In this document: positions 41,777-51,872 of the stretch, one piece after another
How the letters are laid out: every line of letters starts with the position of its first letter
How positions within the stretch are numbered: position 1 is the first letter of the stretch
DNA from: Methylosinus trichosporium OB3b
Lineage (GTDB): Bacteria; Pseudomonadota; Alphaproteobacteria; Rhizobiales; Beijerinckiaceae
Assembly (NCBI RefSeq): GCF_002752655.1
Contig: NZ_CP023737.1
Location: 3,186,001-3,250,000 of the forward strand
Length of the DNA: 64,000 nt
Reading direction: 5' to 3'
Made by a program: the position numbers and the translations under genes
Notes under the pieces: generated by a model
Told to the model about the DNA's origin: nothing
The model's input: the letters and a program-made list of their open reading frames with translations, nothing else
The model's database searches: none

Positions 41777-44401
41777 TTGCGCACCGAAAGCCTCGCCTTG
41801 CGTCGATTTACGCTCTCCATCGTCCTCGCCCTCTTCGCTCTTTTCTGCAGCGTGGCCTTCGCCGCCGAGCAGACGACCACGCTCGAGCGCTTCAACGAGC
41901 GGCTCGACGCCGCGCGGGCGACGATCGACGATGTCGAGAAAGCGCTCGCCGATCCGTCGCTGAATGACGCGACCTTGCGCAGCCTGCGCGACCGGATCGA
42001 CCCGCTGCCGGCAGAGCTCGAGGATGTGATCGAGGGGTTGGCGCCGCGCCTCGCCAGCCTGAAGGCGCGGCTCGACGAGCTCGCCGGCCCGGCCAAGCCC
42101 GCGACCGAGACGAAGGAGAAGCCGCCCGAGACGCCGGCGCCGCCGCCCAAGCAAGACGTCCCGACGGGCAAAGGCGCGCAGGGGCCGGCGATCGGCAAGA
42201 TCATGGCGGCGAAAGCGACGGTGGTGGAGCCGAAGCCGGCTCCGGTTTCGACCCCTCCCGCCGACGGCGCATCGCTCGCCGCCGCCAGCGTCAACGCCGA
42301 ATGGGCCGAGCAGAAGAAGCTGTTCGACGAAACCGACGCGACGCTGAAGCGCGCTCGCGCCCTGGCGCTGGAGGCGCGGCAGACGGCGCTGTCGATCAGG
42401 GCGCGCCAGCGCGCGCTCTTCGCCGGCACATTGTTCCTGCGCACCAGCGGATTGTTCTCGCCGTCGCTGTGGAGCGCGGCTCTGCAGGAGGCGCCCTATG
42501 ACGCCAAGGTCTTCGCCATGGCGCTCGGCGAGCGCGCCGGCGCCGTCTCGGCGCGGTTGCGCGACGGCCAGCTCGCCGGCTTCCTCGCCGTCGCCTTCGC
42601 CATCCTGCTCGCCGCCGTCGCCGCGAAGCTGCTCGCCCGGCGCATCGCCGCGCGCGCCGCGGAGGCGGCGGAGCCGAGTCGTTTCCGCAAGGCGGCGGGC
42701 AGCCTCTGGGCGGTCGTCATCGGCGCGGCGATTCCGATCGGGGCGGTCGCGGCGCTGACGCTGGCGCTCGACGCTTTCGATCTCGAGGATCCGGTGCTCG
42801 CGCCGCTCGGGCGGCGCCTCGCCGAGGCGGTGGCCTTCGTCGCCGTGTCGCAGGCCCTGGCGCGAGGCCTGCTGGCGCCCGGCCTGCCGCAATGGCGCCT
42901 GCTGCGCGTCGGCGAACGGCTGGCGCGGCGGATGCTCTATCTCGCCGTGCTGGTCGGCTCCGTGGCCGCCGCGACGCGCGTGCTCGAGCAGATCGCCGAG
43001 CTGGTGCAGGCTGGGCTGCCGGTCGTCGTGCTGACGCGCGGCGTCGGCGCGCTGGTCATCGCGCTCGTGTTTCTGATCGTCAATGTCGCGACACGCCATG
43101 AGAGCCTCGCCGACGATTCCGGCGCGCCTCCGGACGCGCGCGACTGGACCGCGCCGCTGCGCCTCCTGGCCTGGACGGAAATCGTCGTCATCACCGGCGC
43201 GCTTGCGGCTGGCTATGTCGCTTTCGCGAATTTCCTGCTGATGCAAATGGCCTGGCTCGCCGCCGTCGGCGCCGGCCTCACTCTGCTGCTCGCTTTCGTC
43301 GAGGCCGGCGCCGAGCAGGCGTTCCAGCCATCGGCGCCGCTCGGCCGCGTGCTCGTGTCCGGCTTCGGCGCGCGCCCCGAATCGCTCGGCCCCTTCGCGG
43401 TGCTCGTCGCCGGCGTCGCGTCGCTCGCGCTCTACGCCCTCGCTCTATTCGTCGCGCTCGTGCCTTACGGCTTCCAGTCGGACGATATTCTCGGCAATCT
43501 CCAATCCGCCTATTCCGGCTTCAAGATCGGCGAGGTGGTCGTCTCGCCTTCGGGCATAGCGACCGCGCTGGCTCTGTTCGCGCTCACCTATGGCGCGACG
43601 CGGGCGCTGCGGCGCTGGCTGGATCAGCGCTTTCTGCCGCTGACGCGGCTCGACAAGGGGCTGCGCCATTCGATCGGCGCGAGCATCGGCTACGCCGGCT
43701 TCATCGTCGCCTTCTCGGTCGCGCTCTCGGAGCTCGGCCTTAGCCTCGAGCGGCTCGCCATCGTCGCCGGCGCGCTCTCGGTCGGCATCGGCTTCGGCCT
43801 GCAATCGATCGTCGGCAATTTCGTCTCGGGCCTCATTCTCCTCTGGGAGCGAGCGATCCGCGTCGGCGACTGGGTCGTCGTCGGCGACGAGCAAGGCTAT
43901 GTGAAGCGCATCAATGTGCGCTCCACCGAGATCGAGACCTTCGACCGTGCGACCATGATCGTGCCCAATTCCAATCTCGTCGCCGGCGTCGTCAAGAACT
44001 GGGTGCGCAACGATCGCATCGGCCGCATCAAGATCCCGCTGGCGCCGCACGCCGGCGTCGATCCGGAGCAGATTCGGGCGATCCTCTTCGCCGCCGCCAA
44101 GGCGCATGAGGGCGTGCTGCGCATTCCCGCCCCCTCGGTGATGTTCCTCGGCATGGAGCAGACCGCCTTCCGCTTCGAGCTCTGGTGCTATGTGGAGGAT
44201 GTCGAGCAGTCGACACGCATCAAGAGCGATCTGCATTTCGATATTTTCCGCCGTCTCGCCGAGGCCGGCGTCACCGTCGCCCCGCCGGCGCCGCCGGCCA
44301 CAGTGGTGAAGCTCGCCGGCTTCGAGCCCTTCGCGGCGCTACGTCCCGCCGAGCCGGCCGAGGAGAGCGAGCGCGACTATGCGGCGGCGAAGGTCGGATA
44401 G
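41777..44401 (+). CDS. large MscS-family mechanosensitive channel (DUF3772 type)
   Basis: About 874 residues from a TTG at 41777; no early ATG exists in this frame. Signal peptide (LSIVLALFALFCSVAFA), a periplasmic DUF3772 helical region with a proline-rich insert (residues 105-170), about ten membrane helices, and the MscS core: IVAGALSVGIGFGLQSIVGN (pore helix), then LILLWERAIRVGDWVVVGDE and RATMIVPNSNLVAGVVKNW. Protects against osmotic downshock or gates ions. Ends with a cytoplasmic beta/alpha domain. Confidence 0.88.
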   Translation: MRTESLALRRFTLSIVLALFALFCSVAFAAEQTTTLERFNERLDAARATIDDVEKALADPSLNDATLRSLRDRIDPLPAELEDVIEGLAPRLASLKARLDELAGPAKPATETKEKPPETPAPPPKQDVPTGKGAQGPAIGKIMAAKATVVEPKPAPVSTPPADGASLAAASVNAEWAEQKKLFDETDATLKRARALALEARQTALSIRARQRALFAGTLFLRTSGLFSPSLWSAALQEAPYDAKVFAMALGERAGAVSARLRDGQLAGFLAVAFAILLAAVAAKLLARRIAARAAEAAEPSRFRKAAGSLWAVVIGAAIPIGAVAALTLALDAFDLEDPVLAPLGRRLAEAVAFVAVSQALARGLLAPGLPQWRLLRVGERLARRMLYLAVLVGSVAAATRVLEQIAELVQAGLPVVVLTRGVGALVIALVFLIVNVATRHESLADDSGAPPDARDWTAPLRLLAWTEIVVITGALAAGYVAFANFLLMQMAWLAAVGAGLTLLLAFVEAGAEQAFQPSAPLGRVLVSGFGARPESLGPFAVLVAGVASLALYALALFVALVPYGFQSDDILGNLQSAYSGFKIGEVVVSPSGIATALALFALTYGATRALRRWLDQRFLPLTRLDKGLRHSIGASIGYAGFIVAFSVALSELGLSLERLAIVAGALSVGIGFGLQSIVGNFVSGLILLWERAIRVGDWVVVGDEQGYVKRINVRSTEIETFDRATMIVPNSNLVAGVVKNWVRNDRIGRIKIPLAPHAGVDPEQIRAILFAAAKAHEGVLRIPAPSVMFLGMEQTAFRFELWCYVEDVEQSTRIKSDLHFDIFRRLAEAGVTVAPPAPPATVVKLAGFEPFAALRPAEPAEESERDYAAAKVG

Positions 44402-44411
44402 GGGTCCGAAG

Positions 44412-44452
44412 AGAGCGAGCCCTGGACCGCGAGCCTTCAGGCTCGCTCTTCC
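44412..44452. terminator. hairpin after mscS gene, dispersed palindrome copy 2
   Basis: AGAGCGAGCC (44412-44421) pairs with GGCTCGCTCT (44440-44449), 11 bases after the channel gene stop. The right part (GCGAGCCTTCAGGCTCGCTC and following TTCC) equals that of the palindrome at 20851-20916, so this is a repeated sequence used between converging genes, probably as a bidirectional terminator. Confidence 0.6.
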
Positions 44453-44482
44453 AGAGATATAGCCCGCTGGCGGACGAAGGCT

Positions 44483-46819
44483 TCAGAGCCGCAGCGTCGC
44501 GCGGACCCGCGCCCATAGCGCGTCGAAGGGGCGATAGACGAAACGCAGCTCGTGCCGGCCCTCGGGCGTGGCGACCGCGCGGAACATCACATTGGCGCGC
44601 AGCACCGGGACCGGCGCGCCGTCGAGCGTCGCCGTCCAGGCCGGATGATAGACGTCGTTCAGCACCACATGGCCGCCGCCGCGCGGCGCGTCGACATCGA
44701 CGACAATCTCTGTCGGCGTGTAGGAGACGAGACGAACGCCGCCGCCGGCGCCCGATTCGGCGCGGGTGTTGTGACAGATGGGCGATTCCTCGAGCAGCAC
44801 GGTCGTCCGGTAGTCGATCTCCGGCCAGACGCCGTCCTTCGTCATTTGCGCGAAATCGGCCCGCGCCGCGCAGGTGGCGAGCAGCACGCGCGGGAGCGCC
44901 GACTTGTTCTCATAGATATATGCGTCGGCGGTGCGGGCGACGAGCTCCAGGTCGCCGGGCTTGAAAGATTTGTCGATCTCCTCGATCGGAACGCCGACTG
45001 CGATGAAGCGCAGTCCCATGAGATCGGCGAGCGTCGATCGATAGGCCGGAAAAAGTGGCGAGAACACGCGCTGCTCGGGCAGAGCGACATGGTCGCCGGC
45101 GCCGGTCGCCGCCTCGAACAGAGCGAGGCGGATCGGATTATAGCCGAGGTCGTGATCGAAGCCGTGGACGAGCGAGGCGTTCGGCCAATGGAAGCCGAGG
45201 GCGGCGAGCTCGACGCGGTCGCGGCGGTCGGGCGCCGCCGTCGCCGCCAGCTTTTCGCGCAGCAGCGCGATGGTTTCATTGCGCGTGTCGGGGCGCAGCG
45301 CGTCGAACATGGCGGGCGGCAGAGCGGTCGATTCGTTCGGGCCGTTGCTCACGGCGAGATCGAAGCTCATCGTCGCGCCGACGACCAGCAGCAGCGCCAG
45401 CGGGCGCGGAGCGAGCCGGCGCGCGGCGGCGATCACGCCGAAGGCCAGCGCCGCCAGCCCCGCGCTCTCGGCGAGAGGAATGGCCGCGGCGGCGAGACGC
45501 TCCCTGGAGACGGCGACGAGGACGGCGAGGCCGAACAGCGCCACGACCGCGAGGGCGAGCGCGCGCAGCGGCGGCGCGCGCGTGCTCACGACGAGGTGAA
45601 AGCCATAGCCGCCGAGGATCGCCAGAACAGCGCCGAGCGGGAAAGTGGCGTCGGCCGGGCGGCGGAACAGATCGACGCCGGGGAAGTGGAACATCACCGC
45701 GAAGGCCGGGGAAAAACGCCCGATCGCATAGAGTGTGAGCGCCACCGCCGCGCCGGCGAAGAAGCGCATTTCCCGATCCGTCCGCGCGCGGCCGGCGAGG
45801 GCGGCGACGAGCGCGAGCAGCGGCAGCGCGCCCATGTAGATGTCGCACATGTTGCGGGCGAGGAAGAGGTCCTTCACGCCGAAGGCGGCCGACGGCGGGC
45901 CCCAATAATCCTTCAGCGGGCCGTCGGTTCCAAAGAGATTGGCGGAGACGAGGGTGAGCAGCGCGCCCGGATGCAGCGAGCCCTTCAGCGCCCCGTCGAG
46001 ATCGATGGCCGGCCGGTTGGAGGCGGCGGCGAGCTCGAGGGTCAGCGCCAGCGGAACGGCGATGATGGCGATCCCGCAGAGCGCGCCGGCGACCAGCGGC
46101 GCGAGGGCGCTCGCGGCGTCGCGCTCGTCCGAGACGACGCGGAAGAGCGCATAGGCGGAGAGGATCAGCACCTCGAGAAAGGCGACCTGATCGCGCCCGA
46201 GCACCAGAAAGGCGGCGACGATCCCCGCCGCCGCGCCATAGGCGGCCGAGCGGCGGTCGAGCGCGCGGGCGAGCAGGAACAGCGTCACCGGGAAGAAGGC
46301 GAGGCTCATCACCTGGCCCGTGTGCTGGATGCGCCAGGCCGCCGAGCCGCCGAAGGCGAAGGCCAGGGCCGCGATGAGCGCGCCGCTCGCGGCATAGCCG
46401 CGGTCGCGGAAATAGGCCATCAGCGCGAGGCCGCCCATCGCCAGCATGGCGAAAGTGATGGCGTCCTCGAGGATGAAGGAGGGCTCGGCGACCAGCGCGG
46501 CGGCGGCGAGGAAGAAGGGCGCGAAGATCAGCGATTGCGGATCGGCGAGCTGCGGCGAGCCGGCGAAGACATTGGGCGTCCAGAACGGCGACTGCCCATT
46601 GTGCAGCGCATGGGCGAGAAAGACGAATTGCGGATAGAAATGGGCCTTGGCGTCCCAGGGGATGGTCACCCGGCCGCAGAGCCAAGGAGAGGCCAAGAGT
46701 CCCGCGCCGGCGAGAAAGATCAGCGCCGCCGCGCCATAGCCTTGTCGTCGATCGTCCACGCCGTCTCGCTCTCCCCATCGTTCGGCCGCGCCGTATCGCG
46801 CAAGACTATCGCAAATCAA
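44483..46819 (-). CDS. YfhO-like polytopic membrane protein
   Basis: 778 residues with about 13 membrane helices in the first 480 residues. It resembles glycosyltransferase-like YfhO/GT-C proteins: WDAKAHFYPQFVFLAHALHN in the first outer loop (the acidic residue is typical of GT-C active sites) and SPFWTPNVFAGSPQLADPQS next. The C-terminal periplasmic part ends HPAWTATLDGAPVPVLRANV, a typical YfhO end. Probable lipid-linked sugar transferase in the inner membrane. Start could be ATG 46819 or a GTG 20 codons later. Confidence 0.75.
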   Translation of the reverse strand: MICDSLARYGAAERWGERDGVDDRRQGYGAAALIFLAGAGLLASPWLCGRVTIPWDAKAHFYPQFVFLAHALHNGQSPFWTPNVFAGSPQLADPQSLIFAPFFLAAAALVAEPSFILEDAITFAMLAMGGLALMAYFRDRGYAASGALIAALAFAFGGSAAWRIQHTGQVMSLAFFPVTLFLLARALDRRSAAYGAAAGIVAAFLVLGRDQVAFLEVLILSAYALFRVVSDERDAASALAPLVAGALCGIAIIAVPLALTLELAAASNRPAIDLDGALKGSLHPGALLTLVSANLFGTDGPLKDYWGPPSAAFGVKDLFLARNMCDIYMGALPLLALVAALAGRARTDREMRFFAGAAVALTLYAIGRFSPAFAVMFHFPGVDLFRRPADATFPLGAVLAILGGYGFHLVVSTRAPPLRALALAVVALFGLAVLVAVSRERLAAAAIPLAESAGLAALAFGVIAAARRLAPRPLALLLVVGATMSFDLAVSNGPNESTALPPAMFDALRPDTRNETIALLREKLAATAAPDRRDRVELAALGFHWPNASLVHGFDHDLGYNPIRLALFEAATGAGDHVALPEQRVFSPLFPAYRSTLADLMGLRFIAVGVPIEEIDKSFKPGDLELVARTADAYIYENKSALPRVLLATCAARADFAQMTKDGVWPEIDYRTTVLLEESPICHNTRAESGAGGGVRLVSYTPTEIVVDVDAPRGGGHVVLNDVYHPAWTATLDGAPVPVLRANVMFRAVATPEGRHELRFVYRPFDALWARVRATLRL

Positions 46820-47029
46820 GAATGGCGCCGCCGCGGACCGCAGGAGCGGAGACGGCGTTCGACGCCGTTCCTTAGCCGATGTCGACGGATCGCGCCAGAA
46901 GCCGCGGCGCCGCCAAAGAAAAACGGCGGCCCCGCGTCGAGACGGAGCCGCCGAAGCGGGAAGAAAAGGGAATGATCAGTGTCAATCAATGCCGCCGCGG
47001 CGATGGCGCGTCGCGGCGATCTAAAATTT

Positions 47030-47233
47030 TCAAGCCCGGTCGAAGACGGAGCCGAGCGCCGCTCCGATCAGCCCGAAGACGACGGCTCCGGCGATGATGG
47101 CCGGGCCGCCCACCAGCCCATAGCCCACGACGCCGCCCATCACCGCCGCGACGCCGCCGGCGATGAACTTTCCATTGTTGGACTCGGCCTTCTTCTCGGC
47201 CGCCTTGGTCTCGTCCGCGATATTCTCGGCCAT
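47030..47233 (-). CDS. 67-residue glycine-rich membrane protein
   Basis: From ATG 47233, with a GGAG-containing stretch upstream. Acidic/lysine-rich head (ENIADETKAAEKKAESNN), then two helices with many glycines (VAAVMGGVVGYGLVGGPAII; AGAVVFGLIGAALGSVFD). Looks like a small glycine-zipper membrane protein. It lies between the YfhO-like gene and podJ, all on the minus strand. No function assigned. Confidence 0.6.
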   Translation of the reverse strand: MAENIADETKAAEKKAESNNGKFIAGGVAAVMGGVVGYGLVGGPAIIAGAVVFGLIGAALGSVFDRA

Positions 47234-47342
47234 TTGCGCCACTCCTCGAGAGAAGCTCGTCTCGCCGCACCACGCCGCCTCTTTTAGCGAAGGCATGTGA
47301 GGCTATCGTGAGAGTCTCTTGACGGGGGGATGACGAAGCAAA

Positions 47343-47368
47343 GCCCGATCGTCGGGGGACGATCGGGC
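47343..47368 (-). terminator. intrinsic-type hairpin after podJ
   Basis: GCCCGATCGTC-GGGG-GACGATCGGGC: a perfect 11-bp stem with a four-base loop, 42 bases beyond the podJ stop on the minus strand. The downstream sequence in that direction contains TTTGCTTC rather than a long T-run, so termination efficiency is uncertain. Confidence 0.6.
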
Positions 47369-47410
47369 GAATGTGGTCGAGGCCGAGAGGCCCCGCGCGT
47401 TCAGGCGGCG

Positions 47411-50400
47411 TCAGCGGGCCGAGACTTTCGCCTTGGCCGGCTTCACGTCGGGTTTCGCGGGCTTGACGTTCTCCCAGCCGCCCGGCGGCGGCGGCACGTC
47501 ATTGGCGGCCTTGTCCGGCTGCTTCGGCGTGAAGCTCTCCGCCTTCGCCTTGGCGGCGGCGAAGCTCTTGGCGTCGAGCTTCGCCTTGACCTCGTCGCGC
47601 TTCTTGGCGGCGTCCTCGTCGCCCTGGGCGGCGGCGGCGGCGAACCAGACATAGGATTGCTCGAGGCTCTGCGCGACGCCGAGACCGCGCGCGTAGAGAA
47701 TGGCCAGATTGAACTGGCTGTCGCGCACGCCATATTCGGCGGCTTTCTGGAACCATTCGGCGGCCTGGGCGAAATCGGGCTTGCCGTCGCCGCCCTCGGC
47801 GTGGAGCACGGCGAGATTATGCATCGCCCGCGCGTTGCCGGCCTGCGCGGCGCGCTGATACCAGCCGCGCGCCTGCACATAATCGCGATCGACGCCGAGA
47901 CCCTTCTCATAGAAGGAGCCGAGCCGATATTGCGCCGGCGCGAGGCCTTGCTCGGCGGACTTCTGGATCCATTGGAAGGCCGCTTTGGCGTCGCGGCCGA
48001 CGCCCCGGCCATCCGCATAGCGGGAGCCGAGCTCGAATTGCGCCGCGGCGTCGCCGCTCGAGGCGAGATCGCGGATGGTCGCCAGCGCGTCGCGCATCGG
48101 CAGCAGAGCTGCTCCGGCCGAGGCCGCGCCGATGGTCCCGGTCGGCGTCGGATCGACCGCGCCGGCGCCGAGCTTGCCCGGCGGCGCGACGAAGACGCCG
48201 GTCGCCGGCGTCCCGGGCGTCAGCGGAAATTTGGCGGCGGGCGCGGCGGAGGAGGCGGCCGGGGCCGGCGCGGGCTCGGCATCGACGGGCGCCGGAGCCA
48301 CAGAGGCGGCGGTGTCCCGCGGCGCCTCTTCCTTCGCCGCCGGCTCGGAGGTCGTGGCGGCGCTCGGCTCCATGCGCACCGCCGAGGACTGATGCGAAGC
48401 CGGCGCGTCGAGGCTGACGCGGGCGATCTGATAGGCGCCATAGAGCAGCACCAGCGCGCCGAGCCCGAGCAGGATCGGCCGCCGGCGCGTCTGCAGGACG
48501 GCGCCCACCGCGCCCATGGCGCCGGCGGTCGCCGCGCGCGCCGGCTCACGCTCCGACAGCGGCGCGGCGCTCTTGCGGCCGACGCGCTCCTTGGCGGCGG
48601 CGGTCTCGGCGTCGGCGGCGGCCAGCTGGGCGGCGCGGCGCGCGGCGGCGATGAAATCCGCCTGCACCGAGCTCGCCGGCTCGCCCTCGCGACGCGCGGC
48701 GCGGCGCTGGCGGCGATCGCTCGGCTCGACCAGCACGTCCTCTATCTCCGCCGGCTCGCGCTTGCGCTTCTGCTCCACACGCGGCTCGGCGCGCGGAGCC
48801 GGGGTCGGAGCCGGCTGCGGCGCGACGCGCGACTTGCGAATGTCGGTCAATTCGTCCTCGAACACCGCCAGCCGATCGACGACGCGCTGCAGCGTCTCAT
48901 GCACAGCGGACAGCGTCTCATTGGTGCGATGGCCGGTCTCGTCCTGCATCTGACGCAGATCGACGAGCTCTTTTTCCAGAGCCTTCTGCAGAGCGGTCGG
49001 CGCATTGGCCGCGCGCAGCGCTTCCTGCACGGCGACCTGAGCCGCCTCGCGCGCGGCGGTCTCGGCGCCGCGCGCGGCCGCGCCGCGGGTCTCCTCGACG
49101 CGGGCCATCAGCTGGCCGATCGCCGTCTCCAGAGTGGAGAAGGAGGAGACGGTCTGGTCGGTATGGTCGATGCGCTCGGCGAGCCGGCCGATCTGCCGTT
49201 CCAGCGCCGAGAAGGCGGCCCGGTCTGCGGTGGGATCGAGCGCGGCGTCCATCTTCTGGGCGAGCTGGGCGACGAGATCGGTCATATGCGCCGTCGCGCC
49301 GTCGACGCGGCGGCGCGTCTCCTCCTCGACGCGGGTGGAGACCTGCTCGTGGAGCCGGTCCATGCGCTCGGTCAGCTCGCGGAACTGCTCGATTCCATTG
49401 GTCTTATCGGCGACCGCGCGGCGCTCCAGCGCGGCGTCCATCTTCTTGGCGAGCTGGCCGACGAGGTCGGTCAGCTGCGCGGCGCCGTCCACGCGGCGGC
49501 GCGAATCGTCGTCGCGGCGCGCGGCGAGCTGCTCGTGCAGCAGGTCGATGCGCTTGGCGAGCTCGCGGAACTGCTCGTCCTCGGCGGCTTTCTCGGGCTT
49601 GGGCTGCAGCCGCTCCTCGAGCCGCTCGATCTTGCGGCCGAGCTCGTCGAAGGCGGGCTGCGTCGTCCGCGCGTCGATCGCCGCGTCGATCTTCTTGGCG
49701 AGCTCTGTGACCATTCCCTCGAGCTGGCCGGCGCCGGCGCCGCCGCTGCGGTCGATGCGCGCGGCCAGCGATTTGTGAACGCGCTCGATGCGCTCGTTGA
49801 TCTCGTCGAAGCGCTTGCCGCCGCCCGATTTGGTCGAGACGGCGTCGATCTTGGCCGCCACCTCCTCGAGCCGGCGCTCGAGCGTCTGGAAATAGCCGTA
49901 GGTCTCCGTGGCGACGGTGGAGCGGATCGCCGAGACCAGCTCGCCGAGATCGCAGGCCCCCGCCGTGTCGGCGCCGGCCGAGCTCAGCTCGTCGACGCGC
50001 CGCGTGAGCGCGGCGAGCCCGGCCTCCAGCCGGTCGAAGGGCAGCGGACGCTGCGCCACCGTTTTCAAGAGATCGCGGATCTCGCGCGTCTCGGAGGCGA
50101 CCTCCTCCAGCGTCTCGCGATCCGCTCCGCCTTCGGAGCGGCGCTCGGCGAGGCGCGCGCCGAGCGTCCGCACCTCGTCATAGAGGCTGCGGACCATGCG
50201 GCTCGGATCGAGATCGCGGATCATCGCATGAAGATCGGCGGTCAGCCTCTCGACCGGCGCCAGAATATTGTCCTCGACGCCGTAATGGCGTTGCGCCTCG
50301 ACGCGCTCGGAGAGATCGCGCAGCGCCGCTTCGATCGCCGTGACCGAGGCGCGGGGCGCGAGATCGACGAGCACGCGGCCGACTCCGTCGAGCTCGCGGC

Positions 50401-51511
50401 GCAGCTGATCGATCTGCGCCGCGACGGCGGCCTGGCGGCGCTCGTCCTGCGTATTCTGGTCGAAGCGGGTCGAGGCGATCTGCTGCGACAGCGTGTCGAT
50501 CGAACCGGCGAGATCGGCGAAACGCGCGGCCGTGTCCTGCGGCGCCTGCTGCGGCTCGCGTGGCGCGGGCGCCTCGGCGCGGGCGTCGAGCACGCGCTGG
50601 CGCTCGGAGATCTCGGCGACGGCGTCGGCCAGCGGACGTTTCGGCGCGGCGGCGGCCGGCGCCGGCCGGCGCAGACGCTCGCGGGATTCGCGGCGCGCCG
50701 CTTCGACGGCCTCCTGGCGGGTGGCGTCTTGGCGAGCGGCTCCCTGACGCGCGGCCTCGGCGGCGCGGGCGCGAGCCTCGGTCTCGGCGTCGAGCCGGTC
50801 GGAAATATCGGCGAGGCGGCGGTCGAAGGTTTCGATCGCCGTTTCGAGCTCGACCGACCGCTCCTCCTTCGCCAACTCCTCCATGCGCGTCTCGAGCCGC
50901 GACAGAGCCTCGCGAATCGGCCGCGCATTGTCCTCCTCGGCGCGACGCGCGATCTTGTGCTCGATGCGGCCGAGACGGTCGATCACCGCGCCGAGATCGT
51001 CGCCGAGCCGCGCTCTGGTCTTGTGATTGGTCTCGATCAGATCGGCGAGATTCTCGAGCGCTTTGGCGGTCTTGCGCTCGCTCTCGGCGGCGCGGCGCTC
51101 GAACAGGGCGACGGCGTCGTCGACGATGGCCCTGGCCTCGCGGCGCTCGTCGTCGCGGCGCGGGGCGCGGACGCCGTGCTCGCTCTCGCGCAGGCGGTCT
51201 TCCGCAGGGCGCGGCCGCGGCGTCTCGACGGGGTCGGCGCGCAGCGGCGCGTCGCTGCGCGAGCGTCGCTCGCGCTCCGGCCGGCCGAGCACGCGCGCCG
51301 AGCGCAGCGGCCGTCGGCGCGCCGAAATCTCGGCGCCGTCGTCCTCCTCGTCCCGGCGGGGAGCCGGGCGCAAATCCGTGTCGGCCTTTTCGAGGATCAC
51401 ATCGTCGAGCCAGTCGGTGAGGCTTTTTCCCGATCGGCGGGCGGCGGCGCGGGCGACATCCCGCGTCTCATGATCCAGTCCCTTGAAGCTCCAGGCATAT
51501 GCTTCGGTCAT
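47411..51511 (-). CDS. podJ: PodJ-like polarity/localization protein with SEL1 repeats
   Basis: 1366 residues from ATG 51509-51511. Order of parts: an N-terminal conserved segment (AYAWSFKGLDHETRDVARAA, GKSLTDWLDDVI); about 800 residues of coiled coil with repeated LAQKMDAALD and RIDHTDQTV-like heptads; one membrane helix near residue 975 (PILLGLGALVLLYGAYQIAR); a proline/alanine linker; and four to five SEL1 repeats (AAQFELGSRYADGRGVGRDA; YRLGSFYEKGLGVDRDY). This is the architecture of Caulobacter PodJ, which marks the new pole and recruits signalling proteins. Long frames on the opposite strand are shadows. Confidence 0.85.
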   Translation of the reverse strand: MTEAYAWSFKGLDHETRDVARAAARRSGKSLTDWLDDVILEKADTDLRPAPRRDEEDDGAEISARRRPLRSARVLGRPERERRSRSDAPLRADPVETPRPRPAEDRLRESEHGVRAPRRDDERREARAIVDDAVALFERRAAESERKTAKALENLADLIETNHKTRARLGDDLGAVIDRLGRIEHKIARRAEEDNARPIREALSRLETRMEELAKEERSVELETAIETFDRRLADISDRLDAETEARARAAEAARQGAARQDATRQEAVEAARRESRERLRRPAPAAAAPKRPLADAVAEISERQRVLDARAEAPAPREPQQAPQDTAARFADLAGSIDTLSQQIASTRFDQNTQDERRQAAVAAQIDQLRRELDGVGRVLVDLAPRASVTAIEAALRDLSERVEAQRHYGVEDNILAPVERLTADLHAMIRDLDPSRMVRSLYDEVRTLGARLAERRSEGGADRETLEEVASETREIRDLLKTVAQRPLPFDRLEAGLAALTRRVDELSSAGADTAGACDLGELVSAIRSTVATETYGYFQTLERRLEEVAAKIDAVSTKSGGGKRFDEINERIERVHKSLAARIDRSGGAGAGQLEGMVTELAKKIDAAIDARTTQPAFDELGRKIERLEERLQPKPEKAAEDEQFRELAKRIDLLHEQLAARRDDDSRRRVDGAAQLTDLVGQLAKKMDAALERRAVADKTNGIEQFRELTERMDRLHEQVSTRVEEETRRRVDGATAHMTDLVAQLAQKMDAALDPTADRAAFSALERQIGRLAERIDHTDQTVSSFSTLETAIGQLMARVEETRGAAARGAETAAREAAQVAVQEALRAANAPTALQKALEKELVDLRQMQDETGHRTNETLSAVHETLQRVVDRLAVFEDELTDIRKSRVAPQPAPTPAPRAEPRVEQKRKREPAEIEDVLVEPSDRRQRRAARREGEPASSVQADFIAAARRAAQLAAADAETAAAKERVGRKSAAPLSEREPARAATAGAMGAVGAVLQTRRRPILLGLGALVLLYGAYQIARVSLDAPASHQSSAVRMEPSAATTSEPAAKEEAPRDTAASVAPAPVDAEPAPAPAASSAAPAAKFPLTPGTPATGVFVAPPGKLGAGAVDPTPTGTIGAASAGAALLPMRDALATIRDLASSGDAAAQFELGSRYADGRGVGRDAKAAFQWIQKSAEQGLAPAQYRLGSFYEKGLGVDRDYVQARGWYQRAAQAGNARAMHNLAVLHAEGGDGKPDFAQAAEWFQKAAEYGVRDSQFNLAILYARGLGVAQSLEQSYVWFAAAAAQGDEDAAKKRDEVKAKLDAKSFAAAKAKAESFTPKQPDKAANDVPPPPGGWENVKPAKPDVKPAKAKVSAR

Positions 51512-51872
51512 GGCGGTTCCGGCGGGCGTGACCCGGTCAGGTGGGAGAGGACTTGAGAGAGACACGCGGAGCGCGAATCGCGCTGGAACGCGCGGCGCCA
51601 CGGCGCCGCTGGGGGACTTTCCTTCGATCGAGGTAAATAAGAGGTTAATGCTTGCGCGGGGCCATCCTCGCCGCATCGGCCCCTATTGCGCGGCCCTGTC
51701 CCGCTCTCTACCTATTGCTGCGCAGGCCGCCCGCTCGCGGCCGCGATTCGACGAGAGTCGCCAGAGGCTTGCGCGGGCCGCCGCGGGCTGCGGCGCGTCC
51801 CTCGATCATGCGCGCTCAGCCTTAGCCTCCGGGCCGGTCCGGAGGCCGTCGCCCCCCGCATGGAGGCCGTTC

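Noticed and set aside
44552..46975. 807-codon open frame opposite the YfhO-like gene
   Set aside because: Arg/Gly/Asp-rich shadow frame on the antisense strand of a membrane protein gene.
47330..51556. 1408-codon open frame opposite podJ
   Set aside because: It is antisense to a well-supported coiled-coil/SEL1 protein, shows only high-GC biased composition and has no family motifs.
51483..51872. N-terminal extension of the acyl-CoA dehydrogenase
   Set aside because: It crosses the podJ start region and has no acyl-CoA dehydrogenase features; the ATG at 51873 has a good ribosome site.
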